A stretch of 64,000 nucleotides of DNA, taken from NCBI GenBank assembly GCA_023313575.1, contig JAJTTP010000013.1:1178001-1242000 (forward strand). Reading direction: 5' to 3'. The notes beneath the pieces were generated by a model. The model had not been told where the DNA came from. It did no database searches and saw only the letters and a list, made by a program, of their open reading frames with translations. The first letter of the stretch is position 1; each line of letters opens with the position of its first letter. The position numbers and the translations under genes were made by a program. This DNA comes from Eutypella sp. D-1. Lineage: Eukaryota > Ascomycota > Sordariomycetes > Xylariales > Diatrypaceae. This document shows positions 12,287-21,983 of this stretch, one piece after another.

Positions 12287-13536
12287 TTGGAGAAGAGGAC
12301 AATAAAAGTATCTGGTAGCAACCATCAAAGAGAACTATGTAATCCATTCCGGCGCGGCAACCCAGAGTTGTGGGGATGGTTCATGCGGTTTTTAGACAAG
12401 TGGGCGTATATCTCTTTTCTAGGCGCTTGGGGTTGTGGTGGTATTGCGGGTATGTAGATGACCTATGAAGCTACCTGCTTCGCATGAAAAGGGGCGATGT
12501 ATATGCAGGGAGGGCATATATATATACCATACCGGCTTAACTTGAAAAGGTCAAGGGGAGAGAGAAAAAAAAAAAAAGGAAGAATTACTACGTGTAATTC
12601 AGATATCTGCTCTGCCAATGCTACATATACCTTCCGCAATGGACGCAAGCATTGCGGCTTCCTTGCGTGCTTCCAGGACATGAAATTTTGCGATTCTATA
12701 AACTTAGGTACCTAGTGTTCATGAATTTATTTATTTGATCAAGCTTGGCAGGAAAGTAGCTTCACGAGCTAAAAGGTAGGGAGGGGTACCGGGAAATCAC
12801 CTCGCTGCCGAATGCTCGGTGATAAGGAGGGGAGGGGAGGGGAGGGAAACCTCGCATTATTTCATATGGATGTATCTATCGTGGTGCAAAGTCATTGGAC
12901 TACATACAAGTCCGGTCTACGGTCACAAAAGTCCATGGAGGAATGGAATCAGGTACCAGATGCCATCGCATCAATCCAGTCTCGGTGCAAGGTAGCTTCA
13001 CGTGGTATGGTGTAGCGACCCGACCAATAAGGTAGCTTAGCTTCACCAATGCCTCATCTAAGTAGGTACTTGCACCTTCCAAAGAACAACCCGCAGAACC
13101 CCGTAGACCCAAGCAATAATCGGGTAACCCTCGGGATTTGATTGGTGACTTCCCCGATTTGGGGGCGGTGGGGTTCTTTACGGTTTTTGTGTATGGCTTG
13201 TTGCTATGGTCCCCGCTACCTTATGTACATAAGCAGTAATGAGTGGACCTAAGGCTGTGAATGTACCTTGGACCTAAGGACCAGTACGGTAAGGCATGCC
13301 ACTATGCCACTATAGAAATCCCAACAAGGGAAAACAAATTTCTGTTTGTTTCTCACCCCCCGTCGTACCATTAAAATCCCCATAACCATCACAATAAGTT
13401 TTTTTTATACACCTCCCGCCAAAAAAACATACCGCGATCAGTCCGTCACAGGCATTTCTACTTCTTGAAGCAAATAAAGCATTCCCTAACTACCAATTTT
13501 CTGCCGCCCTTTCTTCCTCATCATCTCTAGCCCAAG
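12287..13536. other. Intergenic, asparagine synthetase 3' flank and porin promoter
   Basis: No gene is seen. Visible structure: an A-run at about 12565-12577, an AGGGG repeat at 12826-12846 (four to five G-runs, able to form a G-quadruplex on the plus strand), three copies of a GTAGCTTCAC-like word (12757, 12991 and, diverged, 13031), and a CT-rich probable leader directly upstream of the porin ATG. Confidence 0.45.
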
Positions 13537-15233
13537 ATGTCTGTCCCGGCCTTCGCTGATATTTCCAAGTCGGCAAATGACGTGAGTCCTTTTTTTTTCT
13601 TCCCCTGATCCCCTTTAGCCCCTCCTCCCTCTGCTACCTCGGTTGCCCATTGCTTTGGTCAGCGAGGACTTCTATACGCCCCAGGGCTCTAGATCATCCT
13701 CCGTTATGTAACGACTGGGGTGGCTCGGGCGATCTTTAAAAGGGTTTTCTGCGACAAGCAGCTCCATCTAGTTATCTACCTATATCCATCCACTCATATC
13801 CCTATCGTCTAGTCATTGCGCAGAGACCACATGCTGACCTTAGGATCCCTATCTTGTGTTTGCCTATCCATGTAGTTGCTGAACAAGGACTTCTACCACC
13901 TCTCTTCCGGCACTCTCGAGGTCAAGAGCAACACCCCCAACAACGTCGCCTTCAAGGTTACTGGCAAGAGCAGCCACGAGAAGAGCACCAGCGGCAACGT
14001 AAGTTTAATTGACAGATACCTCATCCAGTAGCCGATTATAGCTCCTCGTCGTCGTCGTCATCGTTATCGTCATCGTCGTCGTCGTGGCCCTTGTCGTCAT
14101 AGCTCGACAGTGGCCCTCTCCTTCACGATTGTCTATGTCTTTACGAGAGACACTTCGACTACATCCGCGCCGCTATAGAAGTAAATCTAGGGGTGCTATT
14201 CATACTAATCCCATTCATTCATCTATAGCTCGAGGGAAAATACACGGACAAGTCTCACGGTAAATATGCCACCACCACCACCACCACTACTACTACCAAA
14301 AAAAGATCCGCGCGCAAGCTCAAGAGGGCGTCTATCAGTCTGTCGGGAAGCATTCCTGGCCCCTCAGTCTGGCCGCTTGAATTCCACATCTACCTTGAGC
14401 AACAGATCTCAGCATTGCTAATGTCCTTCCGACGCCCAGGCCTTACCATTACCCAAACATGGAACACTGCCAATGCCCTCGAGACCAAGGTCGAGCTGGC
14501 CGACTCTGTCGCCAAGGGTCTCAAGGCTGAGGGTATCTTCTCCTTCCTGCCTTCCACCCAGAACAGGGGTACCAAGGTCAACCTTCACTTCAAGCAGGCC
14601 GCCTTCCACGGCCGTGCTTTCTTCGATCTGCTGAAGGGTCCCACTGCCACCGTTGACGCCGTTATCGGCCATGAGGGCTTCCTTGCCGGTGCCTCCGCCG
14701 GCTATGATGTCCAGAAGGCTGCTCTGACCGGCTACAGCGCCGCTATCGGCTACGTTGCCCCCAACTACAGCGCTGCCGTTACCGCCACCAACAATCTGAG
14801 CATCTTCGCTGCCAGCTACTACCACAAGGTCAACAGCCAGGTTGAGGCCGGTGCCAAGGCCACCTGGGACTCCAAGGCCGGCAACAACGTCGGTCTCGAG
14901 GTCGCCAGCAAGTACCGCATCGACCCTGTCTCGTTTGCCAAGGTTCGTGTTTATCTGTTGCTATATGAGCTATGTCGGAAATATGCATCTGTATTGACAA
15001 TGGAAACAGTTCAAGCTCAACGACCGCGGCGTCGCCGCCACCTCGTACAACGTCCTCGTCCGGCCCGGTGTCACCCTGGGTATTGGCGCTTCCTTCGACA
15101 CCCAGAAGCTCGACCAGGCTCCCCCCAAGGTTTGTTGCCCCAATCCTTACCAGCACTACCAACTTATCTGTCGCAATTGCTCCGTACTAAACCGCGCGTA
15201 CAGGTCGGCACGAGCTTCACCTTTGAGAACTAA
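13537..15233 (+). CDS. por1: Mitochondrial outer-membrane porin (VDAC)
   Basis: Six exons (13537-13581, 13876-13998, 14229-14259, 14440-14942, 15010-15129, 15204-15233) give 283 residues, the usual VDAC size. It forms the voltage-dependent anion channel for metabolites across the outer mitochondrial membrane. The start MSVPAFADISKSANDLLNKD is the conserved N-terminal helix. The GLK motif is seen in VAKGLKAEGIFSF, and alternating hydrophobic/polar strands continue to the final strand GTSFTFEN. Introns 1-3 are long for this window (294, 230 and 180 nt). Intron 2 carries CGT/CAT trinucleotide repeats (about 14046-14084) and intron 3 an ACC/ACT run. Exon 3 is only 31 nt. Residue bias towards GCC/GTC/AAG codons fits high expression. 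Confidence 0.96.
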
Positions 15234-16059
15234 GGGCGATCTGGGTAGAGTGAAGGGAAATATGTTATTATAGACGGACGATCGATCGACCCGGTTAGAC
15301 CAGCTTTTCTAAATACCCGCACCTCCCCATTCAACCGTTCCCCCCCACATCACCCCTTCGTGTGTATCCGACAAAAAAACCATTACAGCAGCCCCCCCGC
15401 CGCCCCTTCAAAAGACGAAAAAAACGAAAACACAGAAACAATCTAAGGTTTGCATTCGGTTACAGAAGCCCTCTTGAATGTAAACTTTAGAAGAGAGAGA
15501 AGGAAAAAAAAGAAAGAAGAAACCCGGATATACATCTTTTCCCCCTTCTTCCTTTCTCGGGACCTTTTGGCCGGTACCCTCTTCGCGCGCTGATGTCATT
15601 CCGTGAATGTGATATCTGCCCGGTCTTCTATATTTCGTCGTGCTCTGTGAACGCCAGGATTATCTCTGTCCAATATGTGATAATGCGCAGACTTGGGATT
15701 AGGCTTGCGCTAGTAGTAACTTCGTAACTATAAGCATATTCCCTACTTACGTTTACATACATAAGTTGCGCTGGGGTATTATGCGATTCATAGTTCGAAC
15801 TCCTAACTATGGCAGACCTGTGTGCAAAAAGCGCGATAGGCTATATGCGGACTTACCGTGTCGGGATTGGAGTTCACGTAAAATGTATGTTGTGCATGAT
15901 ACAGTATGCATGTACGCCCCCATCATATCATAGGTAGGTCCGCACGGCTCGCGTGCCACGCCATTTAAAAAGTTCGTATATACATCGATCGCATGGGCCG
16001 TCCCGTCCCGTCTGTCCCGCTCTCGTCCACTCCAACCCTCGCGCGCGCGTGCGCGCCCG
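15234..16059. other. Convergent intergenic region
   Basis: These are the 3' flanks of porin (plus) and the J-domain protein (minus). Contents are C-rich and A-rich homopolymer stretches near 15340-15440 and AT-rich sequence from about 15600 to 15900. No gene is supported. Confidence 0.5.
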
Positions 16060-17277
16060 TCACCCAGGATTCCTACCCTCCGGCACCGCGGCCCCCGACG
16101 TCGAAGACGCAGTTACCGCCTTCCGCCTCTTCTCCCGCGCACCACCACCAGCGGCGTTCCTTTTCTCTTCCCCACTCCTTCCGAACACTACCCGGCCGAC
16201 GATGAACGGCCCCACGATACTGAGCAGCAGCACGCCGCCGACGACGACGAACATGCTGCCTATGCCGGGGTCGGCCGACGGCGCCGTCGCCGTACTGCTC
16301 GGATGGTGGTGATGCTGGTTGCGCCGCGCGTCCGCGTGCAGCCGTCCCGTCGTGCGCTCGTGGCCCGCGCGGTCGAAGTGCGGGACCTCGCGGCCCGCGT
16401 GCTTCAGCGGGTCCTGCCCGGGTCCCATACCGCCCATAGTCCCGGCACCGGCGCCGGCCTCCTCCCCGCCCCGATGGTGGTGCGTGTGCGCATGCGCATT
16501 CGTAGTAGAGCCACCGGTACCGGTACTATCCTCGTGCGCGGCGCGGCGCTTGGCACCGTGCGCGCCCCACCCGCCGCTGCGGAAGAAACTGGGCGGCGGG
16601 CCCTGGAACGCGCCGCGTCGGCGGCTGAGGCCCGTTGCGGGGCGTCCGCCCGCTGGGTTCGTCGAGTGGTACGAGGAGCCGGGTGCATGGCGGTGATGGT
16701 GCGGGTGATGGGGGTGGTTGTGTTGGGATAGGCGCAGTGTGTCCCGGTCGTAGGCCTGTCGTTTCGCGGGTACGGAGAGAATCGCGTATGCTTCGCTGAT
16801 CCGCATGAAGCGCCGCGAGGCTCCTGTTCGGTCGCCCGCGTTGTGGTCTGGGTGGTGACGTTTTGAGAGTGAGTAGAAGGATCTGTTTTTTTTTTTTCGT
16901 TTGAAAACTGTTAGTTCAGCGCGCACGGGGGTTGTGTATTGGGAGTTAATTGGGTAAGGGGGTGGGGGGGGGGGGGGCACGTGCTTCTTGATGTCGGCCG
17001 GCGTGGCCCCCGGCTCCAGCTTCAATGCCTCGTAATGGTTCTGCGCATTATCAATCTGCTCATCGCGCAGGCGGGAAGTCGTGTGGAAACATTGCGCGAA
17101 GCGGCTGTCGCCGGCGGCATTGCCGTCGCGCGGGTTGCCGAGCGCGGGGAAGCATAGTTGTTGGTGGGGAAAAAAAGAAAGAGGGACTGGCGGCGGATGA
17201 TGAGGGTGGTGATGGTGGTAATAATGTCCGTGGGTCGAGGCGGCCAGGGATGTCGCTACGCGGCGAAGAAATGGCAT
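16060..17277 (-). CDS. Mitochondrial-type membrane J-domain (DnaJ/Hsp40) protein with His-rich linker
   Basis: Two exons (16985-17277 and 16060-16882) give 371 residues. J-proteins stimulate Hsp70 ATPase through the HPD motif. The N-terminus (MPFLRRVATSLAAS then a His/Pro-rich run and FHTTSRLRDEQ) resembles a mitochondrial presequence with a cleavage region. The J domain covers roughly residues 75-145, with NHYEALKLEPGATPADIKK, then SFYSLSKRHHPDHN (HPD present), FMRISEAYAILS and KRQAYDRD. A long His/Gly/Ala-rich linker follows, then one membrane span near the C-terminus (MFVVVGGVLLLSIVGPFIVG) and a basic tail. The intron (16883-16984, 102 nt) fits only with a GC donor (GCACGT) and CAG acceptor. 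The alternative GT donor three bases downstream breaks the frame. The intron holds a G/C14 run and a T-run, is 3n long and has no stop. Client and exact location are inferred. Confidence 0.85.
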   Translation of the reverse strand: MPFLRRVATSLAASTHGHYYHHHHPHHPPPVPLSFFPHQQLCFPALGNPRDGNAAGDSRFAQCFHTTSRLRDEQIDNAQNHYEALKLEPGATPADIKKHVPPPPPPPYPINSQYTTPVRAELTVFKRKKKNRSFYSLSKRHHPDHNAGDRTGASRRFMRISEAYAILSVPAKRQAYDRDTLRLSQHNHPHHPHHHRHAPGSSYHSTNPAGGRPATGLSRRRGAFQGPPPSFFRSGGWGAHGAKRRAAHEDSTGTGGSTTNAHAHTHHHRGGEEAGAGAGTMGGMGPGQDPLKHAGREVPHFDRAGHERTTGRLHADARRNQHHHHPSSTATAPSADPGIGSMFVVVGGVLLLSIVGPFIVGRVVFGRSGEEKRNAAGGGAREKRRKAVTASSTSGAAVPEGRNPG

Positions 17278-18328
17278 GCCTCATCCCGAACGTCCGTGTC
17301 GCAGTCGGGAAAGAAAGGGCCTTATTCTTATTTTATTTTATTTTGTTTTTTCTCAAAAAACGTAGTTAACTTTGTACGGTCTGGTGTCTCATTAGGTTGG
17401 ACGGCTAATCATGAATGTAAGGATATGGAAAATCTAGGTTCTTACAGGGCAAGGTAATTATGTATGTGTATGATACGGAAAGGTGTGTGTGTATTCTGAT
17501 ATCAGGTTTGAACATTTAGTAGCATGCGACAAGGCCGAATTCGCAGCTGGAAGTGGATAGTAAAATTGTGACGACATACATTGATGCGCGGTAATTGCTT
17601 ATCGATTTAAACTGCTTTGATCGCGTGCGAGGATCGTCACCGGCATTACTACTTGACAAGTGTGGCGGTGCCGTTGATAGGGAATAATTAGTGTGGCTAA
17701 GTTTTCAGGGGTAAAGGGGTTGACCTAGGCGAAGATAGGAGCACTATTTTGAGGTGGCTCAGTTGTCACTGCACAAAATCACTTTTCCTCAATATAATAG
17801 CTAAGAAAATTATACACCTTTATTGCCTCTTTGTCTCTAAATGTAGCGTCCTATTTGAAATTTGTGGCCTCATGTCAGTGAAATAGCTTCTTCAGGTCGC
17901 TCAGCACACCCTAACACTGGGCTGGACTCTACAATTATTAAACCTGAAGTTGGAAATACATGAAAGGGTATAAACGCTTGCTATGCAGTCCTGCCATGAG
18001 CTTGCAAGGTTTGGCCATCATGGACGTTTATCGACCCTAATTAGGACGGCCGATAGTCTCTGACATAGGAAAGTCGATGCTAGCTTTCTGGGTTAACTGC
18101 ATCGATATCTTAATCTCGTTTCAGGTAAACTTGCAACATATATTTAATCCTTTACAATGGCTAAAACGACACAATGTAAGTACCGAAGCTATATTATCTA
18201 TATGCTGATCCATTTCAAAGGGAAAACGCCTTTCAACCATACAAGTTTACATCTCGAACATCCCGTGTACTTCGTCCGCAAATGGCCTATCAACTGCTCT
18301 GTTCATCGTCTTTGTCGAAGATTTCAGA
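17278..18328. other. Intergenic, J-protein promoter and zinc-cluster gene 3' flank
   Basis: About 1 kb, turning AT-rich from about 17550. No gene is recognised. This marks the left edge of the lower-G+C accessory stretch. Confidence 0.5.
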
Positions 18329-19996
18329 TTAATCCTCAGATTCATCTTCGCCGTCTGTAGCTTCGTCGCCTTCGTCCATGGTGATGTCATCTTCATCATC
18401 AGTGTATTCAACTTACATCAAAGTGCTAGTCAGCGAAGAACGGTAAGGCATGTATGTCTAAGTACGTACGTTCTGACGGTGGTCCTCGGATTGATTCTGT
18501 GCCTTCGATAGCTCTCAGGACTTGCAATATTTTGGTGCCAACTTCTGATGCAGGATCAAATGCCCCATAGACATCTCTGAACATGGATAGGCGTTCGTGA
18601 TCGTGGTCCAAGATAACATATTCAGCAGCGTACATGCCATCGCAGTCGCGTAGATTGATGTTAACGGTACATTGGCTTAGAAGGGTATAGAGAGTGTTGG
18701 TCTGGTCCTCTTCCATATCTCCACGCCGGAATTGCCCCGCCATAAGTTGTCGGGTTGGAAACGAACATATAACGTGTAGCGGGGTCCGTCCAAAGATGTC
18801 TTGTGCATTGATGTCGACAGGGTTTATAAACTTATTGAGATTTCTTATTCCTGCAAAATCTATCACGCCATCTATCGCTCCGTGTAATGGTGTTCGACCA
18901 AGGCTGTCTCTTTTCCCTTGAGAAAGGGATGCCTGTCTTCGAGGGACACTGTCACCACCATATATCATAGGACCTATATGCTTAGCCAGCAATTCGATGT
19001 GGTCAATCCGTTCTCCAGACGATTCGTGCCTATCGAGAACATCCCGATTTTGGGTCGAAAAATCGGTTTCTAGTGCTTCGAGGTCTTTCACCCGCTCCTG
19101 CCACATGGGGTTGAAGTTGCCCCGTTGTGTATCCCGAAAGTGAAAATTCAACAATGATTTTAGCGCGTCCATAGCTGTAAGGATCTCCCCATTAGCACGG
19201 AGCGTCTCCCAAAGGCTTCTGTCTGCAAAATAGAAAGGGTCTGCAAAATAGAAAGGTTCTTGAACGGGTCCCGGCCGGACGAAAGGGCCAGATTCCAGCT
19301 TCAAAAATGGATGCTTTTGCATCAGCCGAATGCACATTACATCCAAACATTCAACACATGCGGCGATGGCGTGCCCTAAATTAGAGACTTGTGGAGGGTT
19401 TGCTTCTACTAGATAGTATGCTCGCATTTTGTTGATTAACCGGAATTCTGTCAATATACGCTGAAGCATGCGTTTCCAGTCGATGATAGCGCAGCTAAGA
19501 CCAAATTAGTGATAATAAACGATGGAAATATCGAAGTTATACGTAATACCAGTGCTTCAGAATCGAATCTCTCTGAGCAGGAGCTTCTTGTAGGGATGGA
19601 GAGTAACGACATTTCTGTTTTTTAGGGCGGGTGGTACTCTCGGAACACGCAAAGCTCCCTTGACGGCAATGGTCGCATTTCGATGGCCAGAAACGGTCGA
19701 CAGGTGTGCACTTGTAAGGTTTTCAGTCACAGTTGAAGACAATATGGTGTATACTTATCTGCTACCTTTTTCTTGTCTTTTCTACACTGCTCGCATTTGG
19801 CTTTAGAGTACTTGTCCCTTTTTCTCTTCGGCGTGGCCTGAGGTAAAGCCTGATGTTGTCGGGAGCTTGTACCTGCTAAGGGCTGCTGAGATAGCACGGA
19901 GATAGGCGGCAAAATGCGACGTTGTGAGTTTGGCTCCATTGACCCATACGGATGGCCAGCAATTAAGGGAACTGTACTTGTACTGGGGCCTTCCAT
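18329..19996 (-). CDS. Zn2Cys6 zinc-cluster protein with ankyrin repeats
   Basis: Four exons (19766-19996, 19550-19710, 18470-19494, 18329-18411) sum to 1500 nt, 499 residues. Splicing a 55-nt intron inside the cluster creates a perfect fungal binuclear zinc motif: Cys68-x2-Cys71-x6-Cys78-x10-Cys89-x2-Cys92-x6-Cys99, preceded by the basic KRKR. The long third exon begins with a helical region of unknown type, then ankyrin units with the signatures DSLGRTPLHGAIDG and DIFGRTPLHVIC and a weaker NINLRDCDGMYAAEYV. A last exon adds an acidic tail (EYTDDEDDITMDEGDEATDG and more). Zn2Cys6 clusters normally bind CGG-type DNA half-sites and ankyrin repeats bind proteins, so this could be a regulator tethered by a partner. 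That is inference. The third exon has an 18-bp tandem duplication coding PFYFAD twice. The acidic last exon is the least certain part. Confidence 0.75.
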
Positions 19997-20795
19997 CTTA
20001 ATGGAACTAGAACGATAAATGTAACAGCAGGAGCAAAAGTTATACTTAGAACAGTCGAAGAGTATATAAGAGGGAATAGATCTAAATAAGCTAGTAATAG
20101 AGTAGTGCAGTGGGAAGAGAGTAGTAGAGAAGGAATAGGCGTGGCTTTTGTATGCATTGCGACAATTGCGACGGACGGAGCCTTCAAGGCCTTATGGCAG
20201 TTTTTTCCCTAAGTCTCCCATGGATCGGAAGGGGGGGGAAATGCAGGTAAGACATGAGGCGGAATTGTGCTTTTGCAGTCCAACCTACAATTGCGAGAGA
20301 TGCGACAACCAATCATGACCGGTGAACTGTCGTTATTTATCTTGCGCAGCAATGAACCCCAATTGCGAATTGCGATGACCAATGATCGGTCCCATGCTGG
20401 TAAGATGTAACTTATCCCGGGGCAGTGCAGCGTGCTGTGCTATGACATCCCACTGCCTCCACCAGGGCAGTATTTTTCGTAGCTGCGACGGTGGTAGGGG
20501 CGACTCTAGCCAGTGGTATTTAGACGGTCCCACCGGGCTCATACTGGGACTGTAGATTGAGCCTTTTGGTGACGCACTACGCTGTCGTTTATCACTAAGT
20601 AGAGCATTGCGATGAAATGCGAAATAGTTTCTATTGGTCCTATGATCCTCACCATACTCAGCTGTCAACATACTATGATTTTTGCATGAACATAAATAGC
20701 CCTGTAGGTCCATCAATATTGTATGTTTCGATTGCTATGAACATGGCCAAATTCAATCAACGCCCTTGGAGTAGACATCATTCGATATTCCGACC
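19997..20795. promoter_or_regulatory. Divergent intergenic region with repeated TTGCGA-type motif
   Basis: This separates the zinc-cluster-ankyrin gene (minus) from the small membrane protein gene (plus). Two related blocks of about 30 bp in the same orientation start at 20289 and 20361, each reading AATTGCGA, then TGCGA, then ACCAAT and a GATC/GACC-GGT end. A shorter GACAATTGCGACGG copy lies at about 20160-20173. The spacing and orientation suggest repeated regulator sites or an old duplication. A minus-strand open frame of 127 codons overlaps (20333-20716), but I see no family in it. Confidence 0.35.
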
Positions 20796-21386
20796 ATGAC
20801 AATATCCCCAGAGATGACAATAGCTCTGCTAGGGCTTTTCTTTACAATCCCTCAGCTGATAATATCTGTCCTGACATGGTACGAGGCTCGAAGACTCCGC
20901 TTGAACCCTCGTCATGGTAGTATGTCTCCCTTGAAGATTTCCGTCTCGAGGCTTTGCTTAGCTGATACGTGCTTCTTTATCCCTCTCCACCAAGCTGTTA
21001 ATGACAGGGAATCAGATCAGCTTTTGCAACGTATTTTGGCCGTGGTATCGTCGTCAAGTATGGATCATCGCCGAGGCTTACGACATCTTACTACCAATCC
21101 TATTTCACACGCTGCGGCCGGCCCTTCTCGGATCGAGCAAGATGTGATAAGTCCTTCCACATCTCCACCATTTATTGCAACCCAAGCTGGGATCCAGGGT
21201 CGCCTTAAGAGAGCACTACCATCCCCCTATGATGTTCGACAAGATACGTCAAGGATGACATGGCCAGTCAGTCCTACGGCGAAGCGGCCACCTTCGCCTC
21301 GCCTTGCTCGCAGAGTTGGCAAAACAGCTGGGTATGCGGACGGCACCGATACCAGCTCTCCCTACCGTCGATACTCAATGACTTGA
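20796..21386 (+). CDS. Small single-span membrane protein, unrecognised
   Basis: The frame reads 196 codons straight through. A probable 75-nt intron (20920-20994, GTATGT..CAAG, in frame and stop-free) would leave 171 residues. The N-terminus, MTISPEMTIALLGLFF followed by TIPQLIISVLTW, is one clear hydrophobic span starting a few residues from Met. It is followed by a basic stop-transfer (YEARRLRLNPRHG) and then a Ser/Pro/Arg-rich, probably disordered cytosolic tail. I do not recognise the family. The gene is divergent from the zinc-cluster-ankyrin gene across an interval with repeated motifs, so coregulation is possible but unproven. It could be a non-coding chance frame. The membrane span at the very start argues for a real gene. 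Confidence 0.4.
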   Translation: MTISPEMTIALLGLFFTIPQLIISVLTWYEARRLRLNPRHGSMSPLKISVSRLCLADTCFFIPLHQAVNDRESDQLLQRILAVVSSSSMDHRRGLRHLTTNPISHAAAGPSRIEQDVISPSTSPPFIATQAGIQGRLKRALPSPYDVRQDTSRMTWPVSPTAKRPPSPRLARRVGKTAGYADGTDTSSPYRRYSMT

Positions 21387-21983
21387 GTAGTTTCTCCCAC
21401 ATGTCTTCGGGGACACAGGCCCAGGGAAGGGGCATGCAGGAACCGCGCTACTGATGCCGACCATTCCTGCGTAGCTAAAGGATCCCTTCAAGTAGATACA
21501 TTGGGCTAGTGTCGACAACACATATTGTAACTGGGTGTTTTAGCCGGAACTCGACAGTTAGCAATCACGTTGGTTTATAGTATCACGCCCAGAATAACTA
21601 TGACAGATTAACCCCACTGTACCATGGGTCACCAAGTATGGTGTATTGTGTATTCCACTCAGCTGCCAGTTGCAAGGTACAGCGCTGGCTCATGTATATA
21701 TTCGCACACTGGAAGAGCGCTATTGCATGTTTCCTATCCGTCAAAGTATAATGTGCACGTGCAAGTAATTATGGTTGTATTCAGAGGTGTCACGGTCAAT
21801 TAAGCCTCTCTATAAGTGGGACTATTAGGGGGGACGGTCGAGAACTAAAATCTAGACACTAGGTAAGGACTTAACAGGATACTTCTCAGTCTGGATCGAA
21901 AAGACGTCATAAGTAATACTATATCTAGCCCCAGCCCCATGTTGACCCAAAGCTTAGAGTGCACAGTCTCTCACCACAAGATA
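21387..21983. other. Intergenic
   Basis: No gene is supported. AT-leaning sequence lies between the small membrane protein gene and the 3' end of the oxidoreductase pseudogene. Confidence 0.5.
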
